A DNA stretch of 32,799 bases from Sulfuricellaceae bacterium (GCA_030690895.1 JAUYFQ010000010.1:1-32799), one strand, 5' to 3'; positions 1-8,582 are shown, counted from the stretch's first letter. Made by a program: numbers and translations. The notes: generated by a model not told the origin, from the sequence alone.

Positions 1-292
1 CCTGATTAGTTACATTCCTCAGTTGAGAAAATTGGCTATGATTCATGCTATTGAGCAAAGGCAGGCACGCACTACTCCCTCCCCTTCAAGGGGAGGGCTG
101 GGGTGGGGATGGGTTGAGCCGGACGTTAGCGTTTGTAACCCCTCCCCCTCCCAACCTCCCCGAACCCATCCCCATCCTAACCTTCCCCTTGAAGGGGAAG
201 GGACAATCGCTCTTCCCCCTTCAAGGGGGAAGTTGGAAGGGGGATGGGTTGAAGGGGGAGGGGCTGATGGCTGAGAAATGTAACTAATCAGG
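1..292. repeat. MITE-like element with terminal inverted repeats
   Basis: Positions 1-22 (CCTGATTAGTTACATT...) and 271-292 are inverted copies of one another with a single mismatch at position 17, so they form 22-bp terminal inverted repeats. Between them lie three perfect 21-bp palindromes of one design, each with 10-bp arms and a 1-base centre: 77-97, 181-201 and 212-232, all C-rich then G-rich around CTT/AAG. The flanking GGGATGGGTT and AACCCATCCC words are also inverted. No believable gene lies inside, so this is most likely a non-autonomous mobile element or a compound palindromic repeat. The left end coincides with the window edge, so a target-site duplication cannot be judged. This element is all that precedes the first gene. 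Confidence 0.75.
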
Positions 293-299
293 TAAATTT

Positions 300-1451
300 A
301 TGTCCGACCATCATCACTCACATCGCCATGACCCTGCTGAGCGGTTTGCCGAAGCGCAAAACGTGACTTGGGTCAGCGTGGCAGTCAATGTCGTCCTGAC
401 GGTTCTGCAAATCGTTATTGGCATCATTGGAAAATCCCAAGCGCTGGTGGCAGACGGGATGCATTCCCTTTCTGACCTGCTCTCTGACTTCCTGGTACTG
501 TTTGCCAACCGGCACAGCGCAAAACATGCCGATAGCGCACACCCCTACGGCCATGGCCGGATCGAAACAGCAACCACGCTGGCGTTGGGCGTGATTTTGA
601 TGGGAACAGGGGCAACGCTGGTCTGGGGCGCAGCCCAGCGTTTGCAGGAACCGACAGCCTTGCAACAGGTTCATGTCATGACCTTATGGATCGCCCTGTT
701 GACGCTGTTCGGCAAGGAAGGCTTATTCCACTATATGCGCCACGTAGCGCGCAAGCTGAAGTCCCGCATGCTGGAAGCCAACGCCTGGCATGCGCGCGGC
801 GATGCGGCCTCGTCACTGGTAGTGGTGGCTGGCATTGGCGGCAATCTGGCCGGTATCACTTCGCTTGACCTTCTGGCGGCCGCACTCGTCGCAGCCATGA
901 TTTTTCGCATGGGCTGGAAACAGGCTCACAGCGCTTTGATGGAATTGATCGATACCGGCCTGGACGAAAAAGAGGTTGAGGCGATACGCCAGACGCTAAT
1001 CGATACCCCTGGCGTGCTTGGCCTGCACGAGTTACGCACTCGCCGCATGGGAGATCGCGCGCTGATCGACGCACACGTTCTGGTCGAACCCAGAATCAGT
1101 GTTTCGGAAGGACACCACATCGCGGAAAATGCACGCGCCAGAGTCGTCAGTATCCACGATGCGCTGGATGTAATGGTGCATATTGACCCTGAAGATGATG
1201 CCCAGACGAAACGAATATCACATCTACCACCTCGTGATGAACTGGTTCGACAACTGGAAAACGCCCTGGAATTGCCGGATCGAAACATCCATCGCATTGG
1301 ATTGCATTATCTGGAAGGCCGAGTTGAAGCCGATATATTCGTGGGTGCCAATAACACCGCCTCGCAGCTAGTACTGGCAGCTCAATCGATCGAATCACAA
1401 GACAATATTTTTTCGCACATCCGTCTCTATCAGGAAATTGCGCCTGAATAG
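300..1451 (+). CDS. Cation diffusion facilitator (CDF) family metal exporter
   Basis: This 383-residue inner-membrane transporter should export a divalent metal cation in exchange for protons. A His-rich N-terminus (HHHSHRHD, residues 4-11) precedes a membrane domain. The two metal-site motifs are visible: H55-x3-D59 in GMHSLSD (second membrane helix) and H164-x3-D168 in AWHARGD (fifth helix). The HD-HD arrangement is typical of zinc-type CDFs, whereas YiiP/FieF has DD-HD. HPYGHGRIE (81-89) is another family signature. The cytoplasmic tail (about residue 210 onward) is longer than in FieF and seems to hold two ferredoxin-like metal-binding modules. The ATG lies 8 bases past the end of the 1-292 element, whose terminal CAGG is the only Shine-Dalgarno-like sequence. 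The family is clear; the metal is inferred. Confidence 0.9.
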   Translation: MSDHHHSHRHDPAERFAEAQNVTWVSVAVNVVLTVLQIVIGIIGKSQALVADGMHSLSDLLSDFLVLFANRHSAKHADSAHPYGHGRIETATTLALGVILMGTGATLVWGAAQRLQEPTALQQVHVMTLWIALLTLFGKEGLFHYMRHVARKLKSRMLEANAWHARGDAASSLVVVAGIGGNLAGITSLDLLAAALVAAMIFRMGWKQAHSALMELIDTGLDEKEVEAIRQTLIDTPGVLGLHELRTRRMGDRALIDAHVLVEPRISVSEGHHIAENARARVVSIHDALDVMVHIDPEDDAQTKRISHLPPRDELVRQLENALELPDRNIHRIGLHYLEGRVEADIFVGANNTASQLVLAAQSIESQDNIFSHIRLYQEIAPE

Positions 1452-1467
1452 TGCAAGACAGCACCTC

Positions 1468-1486
1468 GCGCACCGAGATGGTGCGC
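1468..1486. promoter_or_regulatory. Candidate NtrC enhancer site upstream of glnA (or CDF terminator)
   Basis: GCGCACC-GAGAT-GGTGCGC is a perfect 7-bp inverted repeat with a 5-base centre. It contains GCAC-N7-GTGC, the spacing of NtrC binding sites. Its centre lies about 97 bases upstream of the start predicted from the sigma-54 promoter at 1548-1563, a normal enhancer distance. It begins 16 bases after the CDF stop codon and is followed by ATATTTTT, so it could also act as a weak terminator for that gene. Confidence 0.6.
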
Positions 1487-1519
1487 AGCATATTTTTGCC
1501 ACGGCGCTAACTGCCTATG

Positions 1520-1537
1520 GCAAAATACTTATTTTGC
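1520..1537. repeat. AT-rich palindrome in the glnA upstream region
   Basis: GCAAAATA-CT-TATTTTGC is a perfect 8-bp inverted repeat with a 2-base centre. It overlaps a second inverted pair, TATTTTTGCCA (1491-1501) with TGGCAAAATA (1518-1527). These lie between the NtrC-like palindrome and the -24/-12 promoter. They could be a regulator site, bendable DNA or part of the CDF terminator; the sequence does not decide. Confidence 0.4.
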
Positions 1538-1547
1538 AAAATTCATG

Positions 1548-1563
1548 TGGTACATATCTTGCT
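1548..1563 (+). promoter_or_regulatory. Sigma-54 (RpoN) -24/-12 promoter of glnA
   Basis: TGGTACATATCTTGCT matches the RpoN consensus TGGCAC-N5-TTGCW closely, with the invariant GG and GC exactly 10 bases apart. Transcription would start near 1574, giving a leader of about 53 bases before the glnA ATG at 1627. With the NtrC-type palindrome upstream, this is the classic nitrogen-regulated glnA arrangement. Confidence 0.8.
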
Positions 1564-1579
1564 CTTGATCGAGCCGGGA

Positions 1580-1614
1580 TTTTTATTTTTTGCTTGTTTT
1601 TATTTTTTTGCTTG
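1580..1614 (+). repeat. Tandem T-rich duplication in the glnA leader
   Basis: Two adjacent copies of TTTTTATTTTTTGCTTG (1580-1596, 17 bases) and the same word with one extra T (1597-1614, 18 bases) lie directly before the Shine-Dalgarno AGGAG (1616-1620). The transcript leader would therefore be a U-rich tandem repeat. Confidence 0.85.
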
Positions 1615-1626
1615 TAGGAGAGAAAC

Positions 1627-3036
1627 ATGGTGGCAGCAGACGTTTTGAAAATGATCACGGACAACGATGCAAAATTCGTTGACCTGCGCTTTACCGACAC
1701 GCGCGGCAAACAGCAGCACGTAACAATTCCTTCCCATGTGGTTGACGAAGACTGGTTTGAAGGCGGTCACGCTTTTGACGGCTCCTCCATCGCTGGCTGG
1801 AAAGGCATTCAGGCATCCGACATGCTGCTGATGCCAGACGCGAACACTGCAAACATGGATCCTTTTTTCGATGAATCCACCGTCATCATCTCCTGCGACG
1901 TGGTTGAGCCTGCCGACGGCAAAGGCTACGACCGCTGCCCGCGCTCCATCGCCAAGCGCGCAGAAGCCTACCTGAAATCCACCGGCATTGGCGACACCGC
2001 CTACTTTGGTCCGGAACCAGAATTCTTCATTTTCGACTCCGTCACCTGGCATGCCGACATGTCCGGCACCCACGTCAGCATCGAATCCGAAGAAGCCGCA
2101 TGGTCTTCCAAGACCAAATTCGAAGGCGGCAACATGGGTCACCGTCCAGGCGTCAAGGGCGGCTATTTCCCCGTTCCTCCCGTCGATTCCTTCCAGGACA
2201 TGCGTTCCGCCATGTGCCTGGCGCTGGAAGAAATGGGCGTACCGGTTGAAGTTCACCACCACGAAGTCGCCACAGCCGGCCAGTGCGAAATCGGCACCAA
2301 ATTCAGCTCCCTGGTCGAACGCGCAGACTGGACGCAAACCCTGAAATACGTGGTTCAAAACGTGGCGCACGCTTATGGCAAAACTGCGACCTTCATGCCC
2401 AAGCCCATCGTTGGCGACAACGGTTCCGGCATGCACGTTCACCAGTCGATCTGGAAAGACGGCCAGAACATGTTCGCGGGTAACGGCTACGGTGGCTTGT
2501 CCGAGATGGCGATTTACTACATCGGCGGCATCATCAAGCACGCTCAGGCATTGAACGCCATCACCAACCCCGGCACCAACTCCTACAAGCGTCTGGTTCC
2601 AGGTTATGAAGCCCCGGTCATGCTGGCTTACTCCGCCAAGAACCGCTCCGCTTCGATCCGCATCCCGCACGTCACCAGCCCGAAAGCGCGCCGCATCGAA
2701 ACCCGCTTCCCGGATCCTTCCGCCAACCCTTACCTGTGCTTCGCCGCACTGATGATGGCCGGTCTGGACGGCATTCAGAACAAGATTCATCCGGGCGATG
2801 CCATGGACAAGAACCTGTATGACCTGCCACCAGAAGAAGAAGCCAACATCCCCAAGGTTTGCCACAGCCTGGAAATGGCGCTGGACGCAATGAAGGCTGA
2901 CAAAGAGTTCCTGACCCGTGGCGGCGTGTTCTCCAAGGACATGATCGAAGCCTACATCGAACTCAAGATGGAAGAAGTCACCCGCTTCCGCATGACCACT
3001 CACCCGGTCGAGTTTGAAATGTACTACAGCCTGTAG
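1627..3036 (+). CDS. glnA: Glutamine synthetase, type I
   Basis: GlnA makes glutamine from glutamate, ammonia and ATP in the cytoplasm and is the entry point of ammonium assimilation. The 469-residue length is the standard GSI-beta dodecamer subunit. Visible signatures are the N-terminal beta-grasp region with [10 protein letters not shown], the ATP-binding [16 protein letters not shown] and the glutamate-binding NRSASIRIP. The adenylylation loop NLYDLPPEE places the target tyrosine at residue 398, so control by GlnE adenylylation is expected. AGGAG lies 6 bases before the ATG. Upstream are a sigma-54 promoter and an NtrC-like site; downstream is a strong terminator, so the gene is probably monocistronic. 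No ntrBC follows within the window. Confidence 0.98.
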   Translation: MVAADVLKMITDNDAKFVDLRFTDTRGKQQHVTIPSHVVDEDWFEGGHAFDGSSIAGWKGIQASDMLLMPDANTANMDPFFDESTVIISCDVVEPADGKGYDRCPRSIAKRAEAYLKSTGIGDTAYFGPEPEFFIFDSVTWHADMSGTHVSIESEEAAWSSKTKFEGGNMGHRPGVKGGYFPVPPVDSFQDMRSAMCLALEEMGVPVEVHHHEVATAGQCEIGTKFSSLVERADWTQTLKYVVQNVAHAYGKTATFMPKPIVGDNGSGMHVHQSIWKDGQNMFAGNGYGGLSEMAIYYIGGIIKHAQALNAITNPGTNSYKRLVPGYEAPVMLAYSAKNRSASIRIPHVTSPKARRIETRFPDPSANPYLCFAALMMAGLDGIQNKIHPGDAMDKNLYDLPPEEEANIPKVCHSLEMALDAMKADKEFLTRGGVFSKDMIEAYIELKMEEVTRFRMTTHPVEFEMYYSL

Positions 3037-3064
3037 CCGTAAACAGACTTCTTTGGAAGTCCGT

Positions 3065-3109
3065 AAAAAGCCGGAAATCTGGGTAAGATCTGGATTTCCG
3101 GCTTTTTTT
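3065..3109 (+). terminator. Rho-independent terminator of glnA
   Basis: AAAAAGCCGGAAATC (3065-3079) pairs perfectly with GATTTCCGGCTTTTT (3093-3107), leaving a 13-base loop, and the stem ends in a run of seven T. It begins 29 bases after the glnA stop codon. Confidence 0.93.
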
Positions 3110-3265
3110 GCCCGAAAATCAAGTGCCAAATCTTTCACGGGAAGCCAATTATTCCATGACATCACCAAAACCAAATTAACAGGTGAGCACAAGTCGGCAA
3201 TCCATTAGAATCAGGATCAGCCTATAACATTTCAGCATGACATTTCCCCCGGGAGAGATTTTGTT

Positions 3266-6205
3266 TTGACCAGGATACTCCTACTCGCCGCCGCCTATTT
3301 CGCTACCGGCTGGCTGGGCTTGCAGATTCCTTATGCGGGCTCACACATCACGCTTGTCTGGTTGCCGACCGGAATCGCGGTGGCGGCACTGTTCCGGTGG
3401 GGCAACAAAGTCTGGCCTGGCGTCTTCATGGGCGCCTTTCTGGTAAACCTTGCGATTGGCTCCCCGATAGCGCTAGCTGCGAGCATCGCCATCGGCAACA
3501 CACTAGGCCCGCTTCTAGTTTCTGCCTGGCTTGGGCGTGTTGATTTTCATCCCGCATTCGACCGCAAGCGCGATGTCAGATCGTTCATCGTATTTGCCTG
3601 TCTGGGCATGGCAATATCGGCTACCAGTGGGGTGGCAAGTCTGCATTGGGCGGGATTATTACCACTTGAAGCCATCGGCTCAGCCTGGTCGTCATGGTGG
3701 ATGGGGGACACAGTCGGGGTGTTGCTGGCGGCGCCCCTGCTCCTGAACATGACGCGCAAAAATATCGAACAGCTAGGCCGTGAGCGCAAGGAACTGCTGC
3801 TCTGGATACTGGTAGCCGTGCCGACAGCCTGGCTTGCGTTCATCCACCAGTATGAGCAGGCCGGCCGCTCATTGCCATTGGCGTTCCTGACCCTGCCCTT
3901 GTTTGTCTGGGCGGCGCTGCGTTTCGGAAGTATCGGTGCGGCACTGGCCGCACTGGGGTTTTCGGTCACAGCAGCCTTGAGCACGGCCACGGGACAGGGT
4001 TTCGCTCTTCTGGACGACCATTCCAGCCTGTTTCTGTTGTGGAGTTATATGGCCACCACCGTACTGACAGGTTTGCTGATTACGGCTTTGCAGGCCGAGC
4101 GGACGCGCGTGGAGAGCGCCTTGCGCCAGAACGAGGAAAAACTGCGAGGACTCTACGAAATATCGCCACTCGGGTTCGCGCTCACCGACATGCAAGGCCA
4201 CTACATCGAATTTAATCAGGCATTCCAGAATATCTGCGGCTACCCTGCGGAAGAATTGCGGTCCCTCGATTACTGGAAGCTCACGCCTAAAAAATATGAG
4301 GCCGATGAGGCGCAGCAACTGATTTCGCTGGAGCGCACCGGGCGTTATGGGCCTTATGAAAAGGAATATATTCGTAAAGACGGCAACCTGATACCCATAC
4401 AGCTCAACGGCATGCTGATTGTTGGAAGCGATGGAAAAAACTATATCTGGTCTATCGTCGAAGATATCCGCGCCCGCAAACAAGCCGAGGCTGACATGCA
4501 AATTTCAGCTGTCGCATTCGAGGCTCAGGAAGGCATCATGATTACCGATGCCAATGGCGTGATTTTGCGGGTGAATCAGGCTTTCACCGAGATTACCGGC
4601 TACTCGGCCGAGGACGCCATTGGCCAAACCCCCCGCCTGCTCAAGTCGGGCCGTCATGATGCCGAGTTTTATGCAGCGATGTGGGAAAGTATCCGGCATA
4701 CCGGGATATGGCAGGGCGAAATCTGGGATCGTCGCAAGAATGGTGAAATATTCCCCAAGTGGATGACCATCAGCGCAGTGAAGGACGCGGATGGAGTGAC
4801 CACGCATTACGTCGGCACACAGGTCGACATCAGTGAACGCAAGGCAGCAGAAGACGAAATCAGACACCTGGCTTTCTATGATGCACTGACCCATCTCCCC
4901 AACCGGCGACTCCTGCTTGACCGCTTGCGCCAGTCACTGGCAACCAACATTCGGGGACAACGTCTGGGCGCTTTGCTATTCATCGACCTGGACAACTTCA
5001 AGACCCTTAATGACACCCTGGGGCATGACATAGGGGACTTGCTATTGCAGCAGGTGGCGCAGCGCCTGTCCGGCTGTATCCGCGAAGGCGATACAGCCGC
5101 TCGGCTGGGCGGTGATGAGTTCATCATCATGCTGGAAGATCTGGGCGTGGAAACTCACGAAGCGGCCGCCACGGCGAAGTTGGTCGGCACAAAAATACTG
5201 ACCGCGCTCAAGCAGACCTACATGCTTAACCGCCATGAATATCACATCACGTCGAGCATCGGCGTGACGCTGTTCGGCGATCAGGACGTGGCTTTGGACG
5301 AATTGCTGATCCATGCTGATCTGGCCATGTATCAGGCCAAGGCCGCCGGGCGCAATGACCTGCGTTTCTACGATCAGAAAATGCAGGCCACGATTACCGC
5401 ACGAGTTGCTTTGGAAGCGGATTTGCGCCAGAGTCTGCAGAAGAAGGAATTTTTCCTGCATTACCAGCCTCAGGTGGATATGCTTGGCCGGGTGCTGGGC
5501 GCCGAGGTGCTGATACGCTGGCAACACCCTCAACGCGGCCCGGTTTCGCCCGCCGACTTCATCCCGATTGCGGAGGATACGGGGCTGATTCTGCCGATTG
5601 GCTACTGGGTGCTGGAAACCACCTGCATGCAATTGGCCATTTGGGCCGATCGACCCGAAATGGCCCACCTCACCCTGGCGGTCAACGTCAGCGCCAGCCA
5701 ATTCCACCACCCTGACTTTGTCGATCAGGTAAAGGCGGTACTCGAGCATACCGGCGCCAACCCGCTGAAACTGAAACTGGAACTCACCGAAAGCATGTTG
5801 CTCGACGATGTGGGGTCCATCATTACAAAAATGAACGAGCTGAAAGCGTATGGCGTAGGTTTCTCGCTGGACGATTTTGGCACAGGCTATTCTTCGCTCT
5901 CTTACCTGAAACGCTTGCCACTGGATCAGCTAAAAATTGACCAGTCGTTCGTAAGAGATGTTTTCTCCGACCCAGACGATGCCGCCATCGCCAGAACCAT
6001 CGTGGCATTGGGCCAGAGCTTGCGGCTGAATGTCATTGCCGAAGGCGTGGAAACCATGGCGCAGCGGGATTTTCTGGAACAGAACGGCTGCCATTCCTAC
6101 CAGGGTTACCTGTTTAGCCGCCCGGTGCCGCTGGAAGAGTTTGAGCGCTTTCGGTTCGGGGATGAACCCTCATCCAGTCAGTCAAAATCGATTCTTGTTA
6201 CCTGA
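3266..6205 (+). CDS. MASE1-PAS-PAS-GGDEF-EAL cyclic-di-GMP signalling protein
   Basis: This 979-residue inner-membrane protein should make and/or degrade cyclic-di-GMP. About residues 1-280 form a hydrophobic MASE1 sensor. Two PAS domains follow (about 285-405 and 410-530), then GGDEF (about 535-700) and EAL (about 710-965). The cyclase motif GGDEF (615-619) is intact and an inhibitory RxxD site (REGD) ends five residues before it. The phosphodiesterase domain has EVL instead of EAL (Glu747 kept), plus NVSASQF, ELTES, DDFGTGYSSL (Asp869 in the first pair) and AEGVET, so its metal-binding acids look complete. The start is a TTG with GGGAGAG 8 bases upstream; no in-frame ATG is close. The stop lies 7 bases from the converging rnpB. 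The input signal is unknown. Confidence 0.93.
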   Translation: MTRILLLAAAYFATGWLGLQIPYAGSHITLVWLPTGIAVAALFRWGNKVWPGVFMGAFLVNLAIGSPIALAASIAIGNTLGPLLVSAWLGRVDFHPAFDRKRDVRSFIVFACLGMAISATSGVASLHWAGLLPLEAIGSAWSSWWMGDTVGVLLAAPLLLNMTRKNIEQLGRERKELLLWILVAVPTAWLAFIHQYEQAGRSLPLAFLTLPLFVWAALRFGSIGAALAALGFSVTAALSTATGQGFALLDDHSSLFLLWSYMATTVLTGLLITALQAERTRVESALRQNEEKLRGLYEISPLGFALTDMQGHYIEFNQAFQNICGYPAEELRSLDYWKLTPKKYEADEAQQLISLERTGRYGPYEKEYIRKDGNLIPIQLNGMLIVGSDGKNYIWSIVEDIRARKQAEADMQISAVAFEAQEGIMITDANGVILRVNQAFTEITGYSAEDAIGQTPRLLKSGRHDAEFYAAMWESIRHTGIWQGEIWDRRKNGEIFPKWMTISAVKDADGVTTHYVGTQVDISERKAAEDEIRHLAFYDALTHLPNRRLLLDRLRQSLATNIRGQRLGALLFIDLDNFKTLNDTLGHDIGDLLLQQVAQRLSGCIREGDTAARLGGDEFIIMLEDLGVETHEAAATAKLVGTKILTALKQTYMLNRHEYHITSSIGVTLFGDQDVALDELLIHADLAMYQAKAAGRNDLRFYDQKMQATITARVALEADLRQSLQKKEFFLHYQPQVDMLGRVLGAEVLIRWQHPQRGPVSPADFIPIAEDTGLILPIGYWVLETTCMQLAIWADRPEMAHLTLAVNVSASQFHHPDFVDQVKAVLEHTGANPLKLKLELTESMLLDDVGSIITKMNELKAYGVGFSLDDFGTGYSSLSYLKRLPLDQLKIDQSFVRDVFSDPDDAAIARTIVALGQSLRLNVIAEGVETMAQRDFLEQNGCHSYQGYLFSRPVPLEEFERFRFGDEPSSSQSKSILVT

Positions 6206-6212
6206 AGAAGGA

Positions 6213-6499
6213 GAAGCTGGCCGATAAGCCGGGTTCTGTCGTGGACAGTCATTCCTCTGGGGATGCAGTTACCTGCATGCTCAAGCAGCCTACCCGCAGA
6301 CTCGGCGAGCCGCGTCATCGTCTGCCTATTTGGCTTTGCTCCGGGTGGAGGTTACCGCGTTTCACCGTAACTGAATACGCTCGTCTCTGTGGCCCTATTC
6401 CTCGTCTCGCGACGTACGGCCGTTAGCCGTCACCCTGCTCTGCGGAGCCCGGACTTTCCTCTGCATGGAGAACCATACAGCGACTGTCTAGCCAGCTTC
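6213..6499 (-). ncRNA. rnpB: RNase P RNA, bacterial class A
   Basis: Read on the minus strand, the RNA starts GAAGCTGGC (6499-6491) and ends GCCAGCTTC (6221-6213), forming a perfect P1 stem. Conserved blocks are recognisable in order: AGAGGAAAGTCCGGGCTCC, CAGGGTGACGGCTAACGG, AGGGCCACAGAGACGAG, CACCCGGAGCAAAGCCAAA, and the 3' block with GACTGTCCACGACAGAACCC. The CACCCGGAGCAA block follows GGTGAAACGCGGTAACCTC almost directly. P12 is therefore very short and P13/P14 are absent, as in betaproteobacterial RNase P RNAs, which explains the length near 287 bases. It is the ribozyme that trims tRNA 5' ends with RnpA. It lies 20 bases downstream of pyrC on the same strand; a -10-like TAGAAT (6513-6508) lies 8 bases before the 5' end. 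Confidence 0.95.
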
Positions 6500-6519
6500 A
6501 GATCCGGATTCTAACATGT

Positions 6520-7557
6520 TCACGCCAGCTTCCATGCCACCATCTCTCCCGCGCGTAGCGGCACAAGCGAGTCTTCCCCGCCAAAAGGCTGACTGGCAGG
6601 CACTTCCCAGCTTTCCTTAATAAGGGTGATCTTGTCCTTGTTACGGGGCAAGCCGTAAAAATCCGCGCCATAAAAACTGGCAAAGCCTTCCAGCTTGTCC
6701 AGCGCCTTGGCCGCCTCAAACGCTTCAGCATAGAGTTCGATTGCGGCGTGGGCCGTGTAGATGCCGGCACAACCGCATGAGGACTCCTTTGCGCGCAGGG
6801 AATGGGGCGCACTGTCGGTTCCCAGGAAAAATTTGGGATTACCGCTGATGGCGGCCGAAATCAGCGCCCAGCGATGATCTTCGCGCTTGAGTACCGGCAG
6901 GCAATACATATGAGGGCGGATGCCGCCGCTGAACATGGCATTCCGGCTATACAGCAGATGGTGGGCGGTAATCGTGGCGGCCACATTGGCGGGCGCGGCC
7001 TTGACGAAGTCGGCCGCCTGTCGCGTGGTGATATGCTCGAACACGACTTTCAGTTCAGGAAACTTGTCCACCAGCGGCGCCAGTGTGCGGCCGATAAAGA
7101 CCTGCTCCCGGTCAAACACGTCCACTAACGGGTTCGTTACTTCGCCATGAACCAGCAAGGGCATTCCATGTTTCGCCATCGCCTCGAAGACGTCATAGCA
7201 CTTTTCGATATCCGTCACACCGGAATCGGAGTTGGTGGTAGCACCCGCAGGATAAAGCTTGACTCCAAATACCACGCCACTGGCCTTGGCTCGCGCAATT
7301 TCAGACGCTTGCATGTTATCGGTCAGGTAGAGCGTCATCAGCGGCTTGAAACCCGATGCCGACGGTAGCGCATCCATAATACGCTGACGATAGGCCAGCG
7401 CCATGGCCGCAGTCGTAACCGGAGGCTTGAGGTTAGGCATGATGATGGCACGACCAAAGCGGCGTGCCGTATCCGGCAGCACCGCACGCAGGTGCGCCTC
7501 GTCGCGCAGATGCAGGTGCCAGTCATCTGGCCGGGTTAAAGTAAGTTTGGTGGTCAT
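6520..7557 (-). CDS. pyrC: Dihydroorotase
   Basis: PyrC closes carbamoyl-aspartate to dihydroorotate, the third step of pyrimidine synthesis. The 345-residue length and sequence fit the class II, E. coli PyrC-like enzymes. The zinc-binding HxH appears in [10 protein letters not shown] near residue 12. [16 protein letters not shown] carries the lysine that is carboxylated in this family. [14 protein letters not shown] and [10 protein letters not shown] supply the later zinc ligands and catalytic Asp. GGAG lies upstream of the ATG. The gene follows rsmI with a 23-base gap and precedes rnpB by 20 bases, so the three may share transcripts. Nothing looks damaged. Confidence 0.97.
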   Translation of the reverse strand: MTTKLTLTRPDDWHLHLRDEAHLRAVLPDTARRFGRAIIMPNLKPPVTTAAMALAYRQRIMDALPSASGFKPLMTLYLTDNMQASEIARAKASGVVFGVKLYPAGATTNSDSGVTDIEKCYDVFEAMAKHGMPLLVHGEVTNPLVDVFDREQVFIGRTLAPLVDKFPELKVVFEHITTRQAADFVKAAPANVAATITAHHLLYSRNAMFSGGIRPHMYCLPVLKREDHRWALISAAISGNPKFFLGTDSAPHSLRAKESSCGCAGIYTAHAAIELYAEAFEAAKALDKLEGFASFYGADFYGLPRNKDKITLIKESWEVPASQPFGGEDSLVPLRAGEMVAWKLA

Positions 7558-7580
7558 GACTCCGTCCTCATGGCTTTGTT

Positions 7581-8441
7581 TTATTTTAACTGTAAGGCCA
7601 GTTCATAAAGGGTATTTTTCTTTTCCCCGCTAATCTCGGCGGCCAGCTTGACCGCTTGTTTCAGCGGCAGTTCGGCCATCAGCGCGAGCAGTGTATTCCG
7701 TGCTTCGTCGCTGACCCCCGCAACAGCCACGACAACCGCGCCTGAAAGCAACAGGACAAACTCGCCACGCTGGCGGTTGGGGTCGGCTTCCAGCCAGTTC
7801 AATGCATCGCCCAGACGACACGTATGAATCTGCTCGAACAGCTTGGTCAGTTCGCGGGCGAAGCTTATTTCCCGGTCCTCACCCAGAACTGTTGCCAGAT
7901 CAGCCACCGTTTCCATGATGCGGTGCGGCGCTTCATAAAAAACCAGCGTAAAGGGCAGCGCCTTCAGGCTGTCCAGTTCCTTGCGCCGATGGCCAGGCTT
8001 GGCAGGCAGGAAGCCATAAAAAAGAAAATGTGGCGTCGTCACCCCCGAAGCGGAAAGCGCGCACACGGCCGCGTTCGGGCCGGGTATGGGGATAACCGGC
8101 AAACCAGCCTCCCGCACAGCCTTGACCAGCACGGCGCCGGGATCGCTCACACCTGGCGTGCCGGCATCCGAAACCAGGGCAATAATTTTTCCATCCCGCA
8201 GGTGGTTGATGATGCCGGGTGCTGCTGCCACCTCATTATGCTCGTGCAACGCGACCATTCTGGCGGCGATACCGAAATGGCTCAGTAAATGTCCGGTATT
8301 GCGGGTATCTTCAGCCGCGATGATGTCTGCTGATTTGAGAATATCCAGTGCACGCAGACTGATGTCGCGCAAATTCCCAATCGGGGTAGCGACCACATAT
8401 AATGTGCCCTTCCCTTTTACTGTTTCTGGTTCAGGATGCAA
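7581..8441 (-). CDS. rsmI: 16S rRNA (cytidine-1402-2'-O)-methyltransferase
   Basis: RsmI methylates the ribose of C1402 in 16S rRNA using S-adenosylmethionine. The tetrapyrrole-methylase fold is clear: [19 protein letters not shown] at the N-terminus, [26 protein letters not shown], and FYEAPHR with the RELTK region. I place the start at TTG 8441, preceded by GAGGA with 4 bases between, which gives 286 residues, the E. coli length. The frame stays open upstream to ATG codons at 8534 and 8552. That extension is encoded by the palindromic repeat at 8474-8525 and the inverted repeat at 8526-8582, and gives a peptide unlike the family. Which start is used is uncertain. lpoA diverges on the other strand, matching the conserved rsmI-lpoA-yraN-diaA neighbourhood of E. 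coli. Confidence 0.93.
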   Translation of the reverse strand: MHPEPETVKGKGTLYVVATPIGNLRDISLRALDILKSADIIAAEDTRNTGHLLSHFGIAARMVALHEHNEVAAAPGIINHLRDGKIIALVSDAGTPGVSDPGAVLVKAVREAGLPVIPIPGPNAAVCALSASGVTTPHFLFYGFLPAKPGHRRKELDSLKALPFTLVFYEAPHRIMETVADLATVLGEDREISFARELTKLFEQIHTCRLGDALNWLEADPNRQRGEFVLLLSGAVVVAVAGVSDEARNTLLALMAELPLKQAVKLAAEISGEKKNTLYELALQLK

Positions 8442-8473
8442 AGATTCCTCATCATTCTTAAAGTAAAATTCGC

Positions 8474-8525
8474 GCAGCGAGCCTTCGTCCCTCTCTCCCT
8501 CTGGGAGAGAGCAAGGAGAGAGGAT
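8474..8525. repeat. Dispersed palindromic repeat, copy 1 (between rsmI and lpoA)
   Basis: The core CTCTCTCCC-TCT-GGGAGAGAG (8491-8511) is a perfect 9-bp hairpin with a 3-base loop. It is preceded by GCGAGCCTTCGTCC and followed by CAAGGAGAGAGGA. The whole block aligns base for base, with about a dozen differences, to 29291-29346 inside trpD. Both copies lie at the 5' end of a minus-strand gene in the same reading phase. Confidence 0.8.
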
Positions 8526-8582
8526 AACTATCATGGCGAAGCGCTGCTTCATAATCCCTGGCAACGCTTCGCCATGATAGTT
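8526..8582. repeat. 18-bp perfect inverted repeat spanning the rsmI/lpoA start region
   Basis: AACTATCATGGCGAAGCG (8526-8543) and its exact inverse (8565-8582) are separated by 21 bases. Each arm read outward encodes RFAMIV, so the candidate upstream rsmI ATG (8534) and the lpoA ATG (8574) lie in equivalent positions of the two arms. In RNA the hairpin would sequester the lpoA start codon. Confidence 0.85.

Noticed and set aside
77-232. The regular 21-bp palindromes as a CRISPR array
   Set aside because: The units are not identical, their spacing is irregular (about 83 and 10 bases) and there are no cas genes.
1518-1538. TGGCAAAATACTTATTTTGCA as a sigma-54 promoter
   Set aside because: The GG and GC are 15 bases apart instead of 10. 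The element at 1548-1563 has the right spacing.
1600-3192. A long open frame antisense to glnA (530 codons)
   Set aside because: It lies opposite a perfect glnA, has no recognisable family motifs and results from high GC and codon bias in the real gene.
6241-6426. Short plus-strand open frame after the GGDEF/EAL gene
   Set aside because: The region is the complement of RNase P RNA, whose conserved blocks explain the sequence.
6500-6560. A full sigma-70 promoter for rnpB
   Set aside because: A -10-like TAGAAT is well placed but no credible -35 lies 16-18 bases upstream, so I mention it only in the rnpB entry.
8436-8573. Longer lpoA N-terminus starting at 8436
   Set aside because: The extra 46 residues are encoded by the palindromic repeat and do not look like an export signal; a start at 8574 or slightly upstream is more likely, though not proven.
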